Counted from the first letter of the stretch, positions 44,376 through 56,454 are shown. The stretch: DNA of 64,000 nt from Panopea generosa (GCA_029582155.1 CM055905.1:7329572-7393571), one strand, 5' to 3'. The notes: generated by a model from the letters alone, not told the origin. Made by a program: numbers and translations.

Positions 44376-44521
44376 TTGTAACGAGCTATTTGAACACTTC
44401 CTGCACTGTTTTCCACTCTGTCAGTTAATATAAACATAATTCATCCAATGCTGATATGTGGTGAATTAATGCTTTCAATATTAGAGGTGTCCAAAGGCGT
44501 CTTTATGAAGTAAAGGGTTAA
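44376..44521 (+). mobile_element. piggyBac-like MITE, copy 6 (5' truncated)
   Basis: It starts at the palindrome loop (acttgtaacgagct) and keeps only the second arm, the 'cacttcctgcactgttttcc' side. It then has 'ttcatccaatgctgata', one 25-bp unit and TATGAAGTAAAGGGTTAA. Confidence 0.8.
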
Positions 44522-44930
44522 AGTGACTGTTTGTAGGTTTCTTTTTACTGAAAACACCTGAAAAAAAATATATATAGACATGTATTATCACAGGCTGCCT
44601 TAAAAAAAGATTTGTTTGCTGTGCTCCTACCTACTCACTCAAAATTGCAGCTTGTAACCTAAAAAATTTTATTCACTTTCAAAGTGTTGAATTTTATTTT
44701 TAAGGTTTTGTGTGCATTTACTTTTAAATGTCTATGCACAATCAAAATGATCTGTCAACAAAAAAAAATACATGTTATTAGCTACATACCTAACCACATG
44801 AATAATACTGGGTTGGAGCACAGCAAACAAATATTTTTTTAAAGATGGCCTAATTATATACAATGTATACATGTATACATTATACATGTATATATATTTT
44901 TTTAATTTCTCAGATCCAAACTGGTTCAGT
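44522..44930. other. Unannotated intronic stretch
   Basis: Short inverted 'tatacatgta' motifs lie at about 44860-44895. Otherwise no call. Confidence 0.35.
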
Positions 44931-44936
44931 TGTTTA

Positions 44937-46477
44937 CAGGGCTCAAACTGGGGTCTGAATTTTAGGGAGAAGTGACTTCTCCTTCATCCAAAAAAAAGGA
45001 GAAGTGGAGAAAAAATAGGGCGAAGTGGTTAATTTCGTCATGCGGTTACACGAAAACTTAGTTTCATTAAAATTTAAAATTTATGTCATTATGTGTGTTT
45101 TTGTTTTATATTGTTTTTATAATGTTTTATATTGTTTTTGATTTATATCAAATGTGTTCGTTGACTGCCTTCTTGTCTTTTATCTGATGTTGTAATTAAG
45201 GAACTAGTTTTTGTGTGATATATTCTAAAAGAACAGGTAGTTTAACTTCCTGAATAAAGATACAGCTAAATGCACTTACAATCTACTTTTTCATGGTAGG
45301 AGTATTCTTCATGCCACTCATTTTTGTTTAATTTTTTTTTTTTGCAAAGCATGGAACACTAGTACCTGGGAAAGCAGAAGATAAATGCTATTTATCTATA
45401 ACTTTATCTCAGAAAGAGTATTCAAAAACATATTTCTCTGTTCACATATCATTTTTATTTTTTTACCAAATAAATACTTTTTTATTAAAATGCAAAACAT
45501 AATCATAAGTTCATGAAACATACATTAAACACACATTTTTTAAATTTCAGATGCTGTGTTACATGCTATCTCCACTGCAGTCTACACACTACTTAAACTA
45601 ACTGTTTTTAACTTGACCTTCTTAATTCTCATTTATAAATATTACATACTTTCTGTTGTTTCCAATATTACAAGCTCTTTGGAAGTCAAACTTTGTAGTT
45701 ATAGGTCAGATCACAAATATTTAGAGTAATTAAACCAGCTGATTTAAACAAATAAATTGAGTAACAAAACAATTTTTTTTATATGAATTCTATACATCAC
45801 TCATGGACACCAAATTAACAGTTGTTATAATCGATTCAGTTCAATTTGTTTATTTTGACTCGAACATATTTATAGACAACAGTTAGCGACAACATAATTA
45901 TCAATACTTCTTTAATCGTCGGTAATTTGATAAATCAAACGCGCTAATTATTCAGTTTGAACATATAATTCAGAATTCAATTACACTCTTGTCAATCAAC
46001 TATGCATCTCGCATACACAAACGATGATTATGTCATACGTGGAAAGTTACTTTGTTCATGGAAAACTTTGATTGACAGTTGAAAAAAATGATCGGTTTCA
46101 ATTAGACCCTGGATGTTTTAACTCTATGCATGGGAAACCTTGATCTTGGTCAGCCAAACGATTGCGTTGCCTAGCAACCTATACAATGTTGGCATGGTGT
46201 GTAAACATATATGCCGTAAATTGCCTGGGGATATTTGGATCAGAATTAACCGATTATTGCAATTTGCATTCCCACATGTGTGGCGACACTTATTCACAGA
46301 TTAGAGAATATACCAAATATTGGTTAGTTGTAAGTTGCACTTCGTTAGCATCAAGAAAAAAAGCGATGTTGTTATTTTTAAGGCGACTTGAAACTTCGCC
46401 GTGACCAAAAAAAAAAAGCGAAGTGACGGAGAAAAAAGCGACTTTGTCGCCAACGGCGCCCTCTAGTTTGAGCCCTG
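44937..46477. mobile_element. hAT-like non-autonomous TIR element, 1.54 kb
   Basis: The ends are CAGGGCTCAAACTGGGG at 44937 and, in reverse complement, CAGGGCTCAAACTAGAGGG ending at 46477. CAGGG ends are usual for hAT elements. The flanking direct repeat is TGTTTA (44931-44936 and 46478-46483), 6 bp, whereas hAT normally makes 8 bp. Subterminal runs of 'gcgaagtg' / 'aaaaagcgac' motifs are present near both ends (45010-45040 and 46365-46450). An 80-codon frame at 46162-46404 shows no transposase match that I recognise. The interior is otherwise AT-rich. Confidence 0.7.
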
Positions 46478-46565
46478 TGTTTATTAGGCAGAGGAACTAA
46501 GTCTAATTAATCACTTTTGATACTATATATCGCATAATGTATATTTCATCTTGAAAAATGCAAAA

Positions 46566-46791
46566 TTAACCCTTTGCTCCATAAGCATTTTCTTGGACTT
46601 CCAATTTGAAAGCATTATTTCACCACTTATTAGCGATGGGTGAATTATGTTTATATTAACTGACAGAGTGGAAAACAGTGCAGGAAGTGTTCAGATTGCT
46701 GAACGAGCAATCTGAACTCTTCCTGCACTGTTTTCAAAGGCCTTCTGTGATTGGTTCGGGGAAAACGCGTATCTATGGAGCAAAGGGTTAA
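46566..46791 (-). mobile_element. piggyBac-like MITE, copy 7
   Basis: Inverse orientation, with TTAA at both ends. The termini are CCCTTTGCTCCATA and TATGGAGCAAAGGG. The palindrome is at about 46669-46735. Only one, damaged, 25-bp unit is present. The minus frame NHRRPLKTVQEEFRLL corresponds to that of copy 3. Confidence 0.85.
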
Positions 46792-47594
46792 TATACATGT
46801 ATCATCTTTCAAATTGCTTACAATTAAATGTACACATATGATTTGAATGGATTTACCCCTGGGTAGAAATTGTGGACACACACATGGAATTAGTAGCAGT
46901 ATTGTCAGATAAATCAGTTATCTTATAATGATCTATAAGCTGGTGCAAAAGTAAATAGTGGCCAACTGGGATGCTCTGTCATCATTAAGCTTTGAGGCAG
47001 ACAGTAAAAACACAGTCCAACTGAGACGACAGCAGTTCATTTCCAGGGCAATAATCTCTATAGATTTTTTACTCTCTGAGATTATTTTGAGATAGTGTAA
47101 CTTGATTTTATCAGCAGAACTTCTTTGTATATCAAGATTACATATAATCCAATTATTGTATATATGGTACTGTAGCTGTAAATATTTCTAAAATCTTGGT
47201 TTCGTTAATCAGCAAATCGTCTCTGCAGATGTTCAGTCCAATTTTTTCTCTCTATTAATTTTGTGTGCTGGTTGTTATTAAAGCAGCACCGCTGTCATGG
47301 TGTACAGTATTCTTGTTTTGACTAATTTGCCCTGGAATATACATTTTTTCCCGCTCAATTTTACTGATAATTGTCAGAGAAGAAAAAAAGAAGAAGGGGG
47401 GGGGGGGGGGGGGGGGAACAGTTGGTTTTTGAGTAATTTCTTTTTTACACAGTTTGTTTTCTATAGCAAGTACTAATAGCATATTCTGAAATATTGCAAA
47501 GAAGTATTATAATAACTGAATATCTTGTTACCATCAGAATTTTAATTTAGTTTATACTACTTTATTTTAGCTCGATTACAATGAAAACTCAGAG
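46792..47594. other. Unannotated intronic stretch with poly-G
   Basis: A G21 tract lies at 47396-47416, preceded by a purine-rich 'agaagaaaaaaagaagaa' segment. No exon or transposon call. Confidence 0.55.
47396..47416. repeat. Poly-G run (21)
   Basis: An uninterrupted G21 on the + strand; it could form G-quadruplex structures and is prone to length errors. Confidence 0.95.
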
Positions 47595-47738
47595 CTGATA
47601 TGAACCGCTTTTGAGTTCGCTTCCTGGGTAGTACCACTACTGAGTGTTGTTTAATGAGAGGCATTAGGACAAGCCGGATCGAACCTGCAACCTCTGGCAT
47701 CAGCAGCCAACACTATCCATTAAATTATCACTCCGCTT
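47595..47738 (-). mobile_element. SINE family A
   Basis: In reverse complement: 'aagcggagtgataatttaat', 'ggctgctgatgccagaggtt', 'gcaggttcgatccggcttgt', 'atgcctctcattaaacaaca', 'ctcagtagtggtactaccca'. Full length. Confidence 0.85.
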
Positions 47739-48777
47739 GAATTTTACAAAAAAAGAACTTGAAAATGATGCAAAAATCTCCCCTCAGAGGCCCTGTTCTG
47801 AGGGCACTGAGTGGCAACTGATGTGGTAACTTTCACTGTATGTTTGTGACATCATTGATTGAATCATTTGATTTCTTGTGATTAAGCTTCTGTGACTGTC
47901 TATAACATTTTTTCCTTGCCGTTTGTAACTAACATTCTTTTGTTGATGTTGTAAATATTTAACAAACCTTCCCTGCAGTGGATGTAAAAGTGAAAGTTGC
48001 CGAGGTGAAAAACCACCGATAATAATTAAAATTGATATAGAAACAGCGTCTAGACTCTAAATAATTTAGGTTAGCTTTTTTTGTCATCTTTGTATAATAT
48101 AAGATTTCTTGCTGACAGCTGCTGTGTTGGACAGTGACCAAACATAAATAACCAAATGTCTACCGATATTCACTGGTATTTATGGATTAGCATTGGATAA
48201 TTTTTTTCAACTCTCTGAAAAACAGTAATGATGTGCCAGGAAATATGTTTACCAATTTCATTGGTCCATGTGTCCTTTGATTGACAGTTGGTGCTAATTC
48301 TGCCGGTAATGAATGACCAGACTGGGACATAGAAAATAATTAAGCACTCAAACTTGGTTCATTAGCCTGATGATTGAGATAGGTTAGGAAAATCTCTATT
48401 AACAATTGGTATGATCCAATTACTTTCTTGTTTAAATATGTATAAGTGGCTGTTAGTTGTTTATTTCTCTATAGTCAAAAGGGCAAGTAAAGATCGAGGG
48501 GGTTTCAGTGTGTGATACGATTGTTTCCTAAATTAGTTATTCATTTGCTAAGCAGCCAGTTTGTCCAAAGCTGTATGTCGGATTTTGTTAGAAGTTCATA
48601 ATTTGGACGCTAATCTGGTCGTGCAGAAACGGAATTCACACACGGCATTGGTTGAATATTTATTTTGGTGCTGTAATAATGACAAAAATGAAACTTCAGC
48701 AATTATTTTGGCAATTTTTTAGAAGATCAATCCGTATAACGTTAAGTTTGACATAACATTAAACTTCAAACAAGACA
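47739..48777. other. Unannotated intronic stretch
   Basis: No repeat or exon call. It is one of the longest stretches without recognised repeats in the intron. Confidence 0.35.
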
Positions 48778-48950
48778 GTAGTGCAAGTGGATAGGATGTT
48801 GGCTGCTCATACTAGAGGTTGTGGGTTAAATCCCTAGGTCAACCCAATGACCTCTCATAAAAGATACTCAGTATTAAGGTTCTCCTACCCAGGAAATGGA
48901 CTTGATAGCAGTTCATATAAGCTCAAAGCTTACTTTGCAATTAACATAAA
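48778..48950 (+). mobile_element. SINE family A
   Basis: It has 'gtagtgcaagtggataggat', 'gctgctcatactagaggttg', 'tgggttaaatccctaggtca', 'atgacctctcataaaagata' and 'aatggacttgatagcagttc'. Full length with an AAATAAAT-like tail. Confidence 0.8.
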
Positions 48951-49061
48951 TAAATTGGCATAAACTAAATAAATAGAATCTGGTGTAATTTGCTAAAATG
49001 GTTTGATACATATAATAATTTAAGTGATGTAACTATAGTCTTATCATTTCTGTAAAGTGTG

Positions 49062-49154
49062 GCGGTAGTGTAATGGATTGTGTTGGGCACTCAAACCAGA
49101 GGATATGGTTCGATCACCTGCTAGACTGATGCCTGTAATAAAACAGCACTCATT
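49062..49154 (+). mobile_element. SINE family A, 5' part
   Basis: It has 'gcggtagtgtaatggattgt', 'gggcactcaaaccagaggat', B box 'atggttcgatcacc' and 'tgatgcctgtaataaaacag'. At 'cactcattatgttcc' it runs straight into the CAA-rich array. Confidence 0.7.
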
Positions 49155-49740
49155 ATGTTCCATTTAACTATGTACAACAAAATCAACAACATTTCATTAT
49201 GTTCTATTTCACTGTCTACAACAACAACAACAACAACATTTCATTATACTCCATTCCACTTTCTACAACAACAACATTTCATTATGTTCCATTCCATTGT
49301 CTACAACAACAGCATTTCATTATGTTCAATTCCATTGTCTACAACAACAACAACATTTCATTATGTTCCATTTAACTATGTACAACAAAAAAAAACAGCA
49401 TTTCATTATGTTCCATTTCACTGTCTACAACAACATCAACATTTCATTATGTTCCATTTCACTATGTACAACAAAAACAACATTTCATTATGTTTCTTTC
49501 ACTGTCTATGAAAACAACAACAACAACAGCACAAACAACAACAAACAACATTTTATTATGTTCTATTTCATTGTATACAACAACAACAACAACAACATTT
49601 TATTATGTTCCATTTCACTGTCTATGAAAACAACAACAACAGCAGCACTAACAACAACAACATTCCATTATGTTCCATTTCACTGTCTACAACAACAACA
49701 ACAACATTTCATTATGTTCCATTTCACTGTTTTTTTCATA
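49155..49740 (+). repeat. ~40-bp CAA-rich minisatellite
   Basis: About 14 units of 'catttcattatgttccattt', 'cactgtctacaacaacaaca' with (CAA)n length variation. It begins at the truncation point of the SINE A fragment. Two open frames (118 and 206 codons) rich in FHYVPFHCLQQQ are repeats, not genes. Confidence 0.9.
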
Positions 49741-49778
49741 GACAGTGAAATGGAACACAATAAAATGTCATTGTCGTT
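49715..49778. repeat. Palindrome at the end of the CAA-rich array
   Basis: The last forward unit (tatgttccatttcactgt) is followed after a T-rich loop by its inverse (acagtgaaatggaacacaat, aaaatg). This could form a hairpin with ~20-bp arms. A second inverse unit lies at 50683-50765. Confidence 0.75.
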
Positions 49779-50032
49779 GTCGTCCGTCTCACCTACCCAT
49801 TTTCCTTTTCATCCCCCTCACATCTCATCTCCCCACTGTCTCAATCTTAAGACAGTCGGTAGGACATTAGTTTTCTCATTTTTCACAAATATACAAACTA
49901 CCATATTGTTTTGTTAAGGATGTATATTAACTAGTTGCTGTAACAGATTAGTCTACATGCAACAGTTGTACAGCATCAGAAGGACCTCACCTAACATACC
50001 CTGATTTTCTTTCATACTATGTTGGGTCCATT
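49779..50032. other. Unannotated intronic stretch
   Basis: A pyrimidine-rich patch lies at 49790-49840. No call. Confidence 0.35.
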
Positions 50033-50320
50033 TGGCTTAGCTGATAGTGCATTTTACCATTAATCCAGAGGTTGTGAGTTCAAATCCCCGGTCACCACAG
50101 TATCCATGCTGATTGATATACATGCCATCGCGTCCCATTGTCATTCGTTTCTCACTACTGATTCAAGTGGGAAAGTTTGTTTCAGTTACTTGTGGCGGAA
50201 ATTATGCTGTGCTTGAGTACTGCTTCAGCTACCTGGTCCTAAGAAAGAGTGGTTAGATTAACTGATCGTCTATTAGCTCTCAATGGCAAACAAAAAAGAA
50301 TGACACTAAATATTCATCAG
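50033..50320 (+). mobile_element. SINE family D
   Basis: It has 'ggcttagctgatagtgcatt', 'taatccagaggttgtgagtt', B box 'gagttcaaatccccgg', 'tctcactactgattcaagtg', 'gtttcagttacttgtggcgg' and the 3' end 'aatgacactaaatattcatc'. Full length. Confidence 0.85.
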
Positions 50321-50470
50321 AACAACAAATCATTGCAGAATCACCCATGTGATTAAGTATGATCCAACTTGATTATTTAGAGAGATGGTTTGTGATATAA
50401 ATTGCAGAGTCAAGCCACATAAAAGTTGATTACTTCTGAAAGTCATGTGCTGTGAGATCACTATCTTGCT

Positions 50471-50540
50471 TGAATATTTAGCATCATTTTTATGCCATTT
50501 TCATTTGTATGCCACCGAGGACTAAAAATCAATTAATGAT
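50471..50540 (-). mobile_element. SINE family D, 3' end fragment
   Basis: In reverse complement: 'cattaattgatttttagtcc', 'tcggtggcat', 'gcataaaaatgatgctaaat', 'attcaa'. Only the 3' end is present, with a partly duplicated 'atgccattttcatttgtatg'. Confidence 0.6.
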
Positions 50541-50682
50541 AGCATTGTGAAATACATATAAAAAAACTACTACGAAATCATATTTAGTACAGTGATTGTA
50601 ACCTCTTTCACAGATAATATTGCGAAATGTTGCTGCATATTGTAGGCAGGGAAACAAACTAAATGAAGCAATATGAAATGTT

Positions 50683-50765
50683 GTTTGTTGTTGTTAGTGC
50701 TGCTGTTGTTGTTGTTTTGTTTTCTGATAGACAGTGAAATGGAACACAATAAAATGTCGTCAGCG
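50683..50765 (-). repeat. Inverted unit of the CAA-rich minisatellite
   Basis: 'tgttgttgttagtgctgctg', 'gatagacagtgaaatggaac' and 'acaataaaatgtcg' are the reverse complement of units at 49500-49680, about 1 kb from the main array. Confidence 0.8.
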
Positions 50766-50775
50766 GTGTCGGCGT

Positions 50776-53700
50776 TATTATGGGGAGGGAGATGAGAAAA
50801 AGGTGGATATTAGATAGGATGAGGAGATGAAATATGAGGAGGAAGAGGAGGAGAGATGGAGATGAGAAAGATTGAAGGAGATAGATAAGGATGTGGAAGA
50901 GAGAGGGGGGTAGGTCAGGTTGGAGATGAGAAAGATTGAAGGAGATAATATATAATGTAGAAGGAGATAAATAAAGCTGTAGAAGAGAGTTGGTTGAATA
51001 TTTAGCGTCATTTTTATGCCATCGAGGGCTAACAGACGATCAGTTTACCTAACCACTGTTTCCTGTGATTAACCAGTACTCAAGCACACCCCATCTCCGC
51101 AAGTAACTGATAACTTCACTTGAATCAGTGGTGAGAGATGAATGATGATGAGACACAATGTCGTATATCAATCATCACGGAGACTGTTGCCGGGCGGGGG
51201 ACTCACGACCCCTGGATTGATAGTCAGACGCGTAAACCGACTGAGCTAATCTGGCCCGGCTGTAGAAGAGAGAGACGAGGAAATGTGATAGGTCAGGATG
51301 GAGATGAGAAAGATTGAAGGAGACAATATATAATGTAGAAAAAGATAAATAAAGATGTAAGAGAGAGAGGGGAGGAGTTGGGGTAGGTCAGGATGGAGAT
51401 GAGAAAGAATGAAGGAGATAATATATAAAACTGTAGAAGAGAGAGAGGAGGAGATGGGTAGGTCAGGATGAAGATGAAAAGATTGAATGAGATAATATAA
51501 AATTTAGAGGAGATAAATAAAGCTGTAGAAGAGAGAGAGGAGGAGGTGTGGTAGGTCAGAATGGAGATGAGAGAGATTGAAGGAGATAATATATAATGTA
51601 GAAGGAGATAAATAAAGCTGTAAAAGAGAGAGAGGAGGAGGTGGGGTAGGTCAGGATGGAGATGAAAAGATTGAATGAGATGATATAAAATTTAGAAGAA
51701 GATAAATAAAGTTGTAAGATAGAGGAGGAGGTGTGGTAGGTCAGGATGGAGATGAGAAAGAATGAAGGAGATAATATATAATTTATAACGAGTTAATAAA
51801 ACTGTAAAAGAGAGAGAGGAGGAGATGTGGTAAGTCAGAATAGAGATGAGAAAGATGGAAAGGGGATAATATATAATGTAGAAGGAGATAAATAAAGATG
51901 TAAGAGAGAGAGGAGGAGATGGGGTAGGTCAGGATGGAGATGAGAAAGATTAAAGGAGATAATATATAATGTAGAAGGAGACAAATAAAGATGCAAAAGA
52001 GAGAGAGGAGGAGGTGTGGTAGGTCAGGATGAAGATGAGAAAGATTGAAGGAGATGTTTATAATGTAGAAGGAGATAAATAAAGCTGTAGAAGAGAGAGA
52101 GGAGGAGGTGGGGTAAGTCAGGATGGGGAGCAGAAAGATTCAATGAGATGATATATAATGGAGAAGATAAATAAAGATGTAAAAGAGAGAGGGGTTGGGG
52201 TAGGTCAGTATGGAAATGAGAAAGTTTTATGAGACGATATATAATGGAGAAGATAAATAAAGATGTACAAGAGGAAGGGGGTGGGGTAGGTCAGTATGGA
52301 AATGATAAAAGATTGATGAGATGATATATAATGGAGAAGATAAATAAAGATGTAGAAGAAAGGGGGTGGGGTAGGTCAGTATGGAAATGAGAAAGATTGA
52401 TGAGATGATATATAATGGAGAAGATAAATAAAGATGTAGAAGAAAGGGGGTGGGGTAGGTCAGTATGGAAATGAGAAAGATAGATGAGATGATATATAAT
52501 GGAGAAGTTAAATAAAGATGTAGAAGAGAGAGGGGGTGGGGTAGGTCAGTATGGAAATGAGAAAGATTGATGAGATGATATATAATGGAGATGATAAATA
52601 AAGATGTACAAGAGGAAGGGGGTGGGGTAGGTCAGTATGGAAATGAGAAAGATTGATGAGATGATATATAATGGAGAAGATAAATAAAGATGTAGAAGAG
52701 AAAGGGGGTGGGGTAGGTCAGTATGGAAATGAGAAAGATTGATGAGATGATATATAATGGAGAAGATAAATAAAGATGTAGAAGAGAAAGGGGGTGGGGT
52801 AGGTCAGTATGGAAATGAGAAAGTTTTATGAGATGATATATAATGGAGAAGATAAATAAAGATGTAGAAGAAAGGGGGTGGGGAAGGTCAGTATGGAAAT
52901 GATAAGTTTTATGAGACGATATATAATGGAGAAGATAAATAAAGATGTAAGAGAGAGGGGGTGGGGTAGGTCAGTATGGAAATGAGAAAGTTTTATGAGA
53001 TGATATATAATTGAGAAGATAAATAAAGATGTAAAAGAGATAGGGGGTGGGGTAAGTCAGTATGGAAATGAGAAAGATTGATGAGACGATATATAATGGA
53101 GAAAATAAATAAAGATGTAGAAGAAAAGGGGGTGGGGTAGGTCAGTATGGAAATGAGAAAGTTTTATGAGACGATATATAATGGAGAAGATAAATAAAGA
53201 TGTAGAAGAGAGAGGGGGTGGGGTAGGTCAGTATGGAAATGAGAAAGTTTTATGAGATGATATATAATGGAGATGATAAATAAAGATGTAAAAGAGATAG
53301 GGGATGGGGTAAGTCAGTATGGAAATGAGAAAGATTGATGAGACGATATATAATGGAGAAGATAAATAAAGATGTAGAAGAAAGGGGGTGGGGTAGGTCA
53401 GTATGGAAATGAGAAAGATCGATGAGATGATATATAATGGAGAAGATAAATAAAGATGTACAAGAGGAAGGGGGTTGGGTAGGTCAGTATGGAAATGAGA
53501 AAGATTCATGAGACGATATATAATGGAGAAGATAAATAAAGATGTAAAAGAGAGAGGGGTTGGGGTAGGTCAGTATGGAAATGAGAAAGATTGATGAGAC
53601 GATATATAATGGAGAAGATAAATAAAGATGTAGAAGAAAGGGGGTGGGGTAGGTCAGTATGGAAATGAGAAAGATTGATGAGACGATATATAATGGAGAA

Positions 53701-54100
53701 GATAAATAAAGATGAAGAAGAAAGAGGGGGTGGGGTAGGTCAGTATGGAAATGAGAAAGATTGATGAGACGATATATAATGGAGAAGATAAATAAAGATT
53801 AAGAAGAGAGAGAGGGGGAGAAGTAGGTAATGGAGATGAGAAAGATTGACATATAATTGGGAAGGAGATAAATAAAGATTTAGAAGAGAAAATAGAGGGG
53901 GCGTAGGTCAGATGGAAATGGGATTAGTAGGAGATGAGAGAGACTGAGGGAGATGACATTACTTAGAGGGAAATGAAAGTGGTATGGGGTAAGATTAGAC
54001 AAGATAGAGAGGGGATGGGGAATGAAATGAACTATCACAGGGGAAGGGAAATGAGGGATTGAGAGGAAGATGAGAAATGACAATGATGGAGATAAGACTG
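50776..54100. repeat. Purine-rich 84-97-bp tandem array
   Basis: About 35 units. The left part (to about 52110) has ~90-97-bp units with 'gagagagaggaggaggtggg', 'gtaggtcaggatggagatga', 'gaaagattgaaggagataat'. The right part (52140-53800) is regular at about 84 bp with 'gtaggtcagtatggaaatga', 'gatgatatataatggagaag', 'ataaataaagatgtagaaga'. The end (53800-54100) decays. 84 bp is a multiple of three, so a 93-codon minus frame stays open; it is not a gene. A SINE D interrupts it at 50990-51259. Confidence 0.95.
50990..51259 (-). mobile_element. SINE family D inserted in the purine-rich array
   Basis: Full-length D copy in reverse complement: head 'ggccagattagctcagtcgg', 'ctgactatcaatccaggggt', and 3' end 'ggcataaaaatgacgctaaa', 'tattcaaccaa'. 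CTGTAGAAGAGAG flanks it at 50977-50989 and 51260-51272, a 13-bp target duplication of array sequence. Confidence 0.9.
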
Positions 54101-54984
54101 GATAAAAAAGATTGTAATATCTTGAATAAGAGACACTTAGTTGATAATAAAGATGGAATATTGGATTATTCTAATTTATAAGTATGAAATATATATTTCA
54201 TGTAAATCTGATCCATTATTGTACTGTTACTTCCATTTATGCTAGTGCTACGAATCAAAGCTGAAATGTTAAATTGATGTATCGGACATGTCAGACGATC
54301 CATTAACAATTAAAATCATAACTTTATTATAGGATTTTTATACTTCTGTAAAAACTCAAAATGCTCCCAGGAAAATGATTTTTTATGTTTCCATAGAAAT
54401 TTCAGCTTTCATCTTTGTCAATCACATTGGTTAGTTGGCCTATGCAAGTGTGACTAGCTGCCAGTGACTCAGTTTTTGCCCAGTCAGCATTCAGTTTATT
54501 TATAAGGAAGAAATTCAATTCTAACACAGTCATTAGTTTAATTCATCAACAAACCAAAAATCCATTATCGATGATCATGCCGATTATTCAGAACAACACA
54601 ATTTTATACAAATTCAGTAATTGACTTAACCATTCAAACCCCCACATGGACTATATATTACATACTTGATAAAGTTCACAGTTTAATGATATATAACATA
54701 TTTGGATGATGGTTTTTTCAAGGACAGAAGATAAGCAGTGTGTCTGTGCTCAACTTAATGTGCAAACTGCAACATGTGTGTACTAGGAAAAAGGCTACCA
54801 TGAGTATGTTTTTTTTTCTTCAGACAAATTTTTATTTGTAAGAAGACAAAAAAACATTTTTTTTATAATTTTGAAATGATATTTCATGGTTAAAAATGGT
54901 TCAAGTAAGGTAATGTAATACAAAAAGTCTGTCCTACCTGTTACATATTAGAAATGTAGATTTATGAGACAAGGTATTTTTTTT
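54101..54984. other. Unannotated intronic stretch
   Basis: AT-rich with T and A homopolymers near 54810-54865. No call. Confidence 0.35.
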
Positions 54985-55200
54985 AATTGGGTTTAACACC
55001 ATTTCCAACACACCTCAGGTTATATGTGACATATCCAGTTTTATAGGTGGAGGAAGACCTCAGAATGAACCTGAGAAGTCCTTTCACAAGTAAATGACAA
55101 ACTTTCTCAAATAAAGTTTTTGGACAGAGGTGGACTCCAGTTTATGACCTTAGTGATTAGAGGTAAATGATCACTAGACTACAGTGCCTTAGATCACTTG
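54985..55200 (-). mobile_element. SINE family E
   Basis: In reverse complement: head 'tgggtcctctgcgagcaagt', 'gatcatttacctctaatcac', body 'aactttatttgagaaagttt', 'aggtcttcctccacctataa' and tail 'ggatatgtcacatataacct', 'gaggtgtgtt'. The head is altered near the A box. Confidence 0.75.
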
Positions 55201-55542
55201 CTCGCAGAGGACCCAGTTGAGACAGTGAAACGAAACAAGAGAAACAAAACGGTTGGAATCAAGGGGCACTGTGATGGCAGTTTTCATAAATGTTCTCTTA
55301 ATCTTTTTAGCGTGAATTGTATATCTACACTGTGCAAAATTGCAAATAAGAAATCACAACTTTTGATGAAAGAAAAACTAAATATATATGGAAATAAAAA
55401 CGGCTCAGAAATTTATGTGGCATTTAACCTACATTATCACATCAGTGACATTTTGTATCCGAATGTTCTAAGGTTTTGCAGTCTTAAGATCACTTACTGG
55501 TACCTCTCACTGCTTGTTGTACGTGGATTTTAGTCAGCTAGG
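55201..55542. other. Unannotated intronic stretch
   Basis: A 111-codon + frame (55198-55533) starts at the SINE E edge. It contains no family I recognise and overlaps no splice signal I trust. Confidence 0.35.
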
Positions 55543-55772
55543 TTATCCCTTTACTTCATATAGACGCCTTTGGACACCTCTAATATTGAGAGCATTAATT
55601 CACCACGTATCACCAATGGGTGAATTATGTTTATATTATCTGACAGAGTAGAAAACAGTGCAAGAAATGTTCAGATTGCTCGTTACAAGCAATCTGAACT
55701 CTTCCTGCACTGTTTTCAAAGGCCTTCTGTAATTTGTGCTGGAAAACGCGTATGTATGGAGTAAAAGGTTAA
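55543..55772 (-). mobile_element. piggyBac-like MITE, copy 8
   Basis: Inverse orientation, with the left site eroded to TTAT and the right TTAA intact. It has CCCTTTACTTCATATAG and TATGGAGTAAAAGG, the palindrome at about 55653-55719 and one 25-bp unit. Confidence 0.85.
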
Positions 55773-56454
55773 ATAACTATCATGTGAAAGAGTTGAAGAA
55801 GAAAGAGAATGCAATATTAGTTACAATCGACTCCCTACAGCTCCAATTATAACACGTAAACAGTGTCAAAAAATGGCTGTAAATGGAATTCATTGTCACG
55901 TCAGTACTTGTCTAATCAAATAAAATAATGGCAACAACAATATCATAGTACTGCAGATATTAATTATGCTTCAGGGAGGAATTAGGTAGTTGAGTTATAA
56001 TTAATCCCCAGCCTTATCAATATTGTTTGCCATCAATTTAAAGCTGACAAAAGTCTGAATAGAAAAACAGACCATTAAACAGAGTAAATAGTGTTTAATG
56101 AATACTGTCATGGGCAGATCTAGAATGGGCGACAGGAGCTCTCCCCCTAACCCATTCTTGAGATTTTAAACTTTAATAAATTATTTATTAATTAAAAACA
56201 ATATTGTATAAAAATGGTTTCTATCAGATATTTTTTTGAAGTGTGTTGCAAACAATCCTGTCTGATTATTGTTTAACAAACAAAATTTAATTCACATTAC
56301 AATTATCTTAAAACTTAAAAAAATAATTTGTGTGTTTTTATTTCTCTGATCCTAAGTGGGGATGGGGGTATTTCTTATAAATGAAAATAATGAAAAACAT
56401 GTACTTTGAATTCATTTATTATTATAGACTATATAATTTATACTTGTTTTGTTA
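55773..56454. other. Unannotated intronic stretch
   Basis: AT-rich; no call. Confidence 0.35.

Noticed and set aside
22845-46881. Shared peptide NHRRPLKTVQEE(L/F)RLL at about 22950 (+) and 46700 (-)
   Set aside because: It comes from the palindromic part of the piggyBac-like MITE and is not a protein family.
49155-49917. Open frames of 118 and 206 codons rich in FHYVPFHCLQQQ
   Set aside because: They are periodic translation of the ~40-bp CAA-rich minisatellite.
55198-55533. 111-codon + strand frame
   Set aside because: It begins at the edge of a SINE E head, has no recognisable domain and AT-driven composition.
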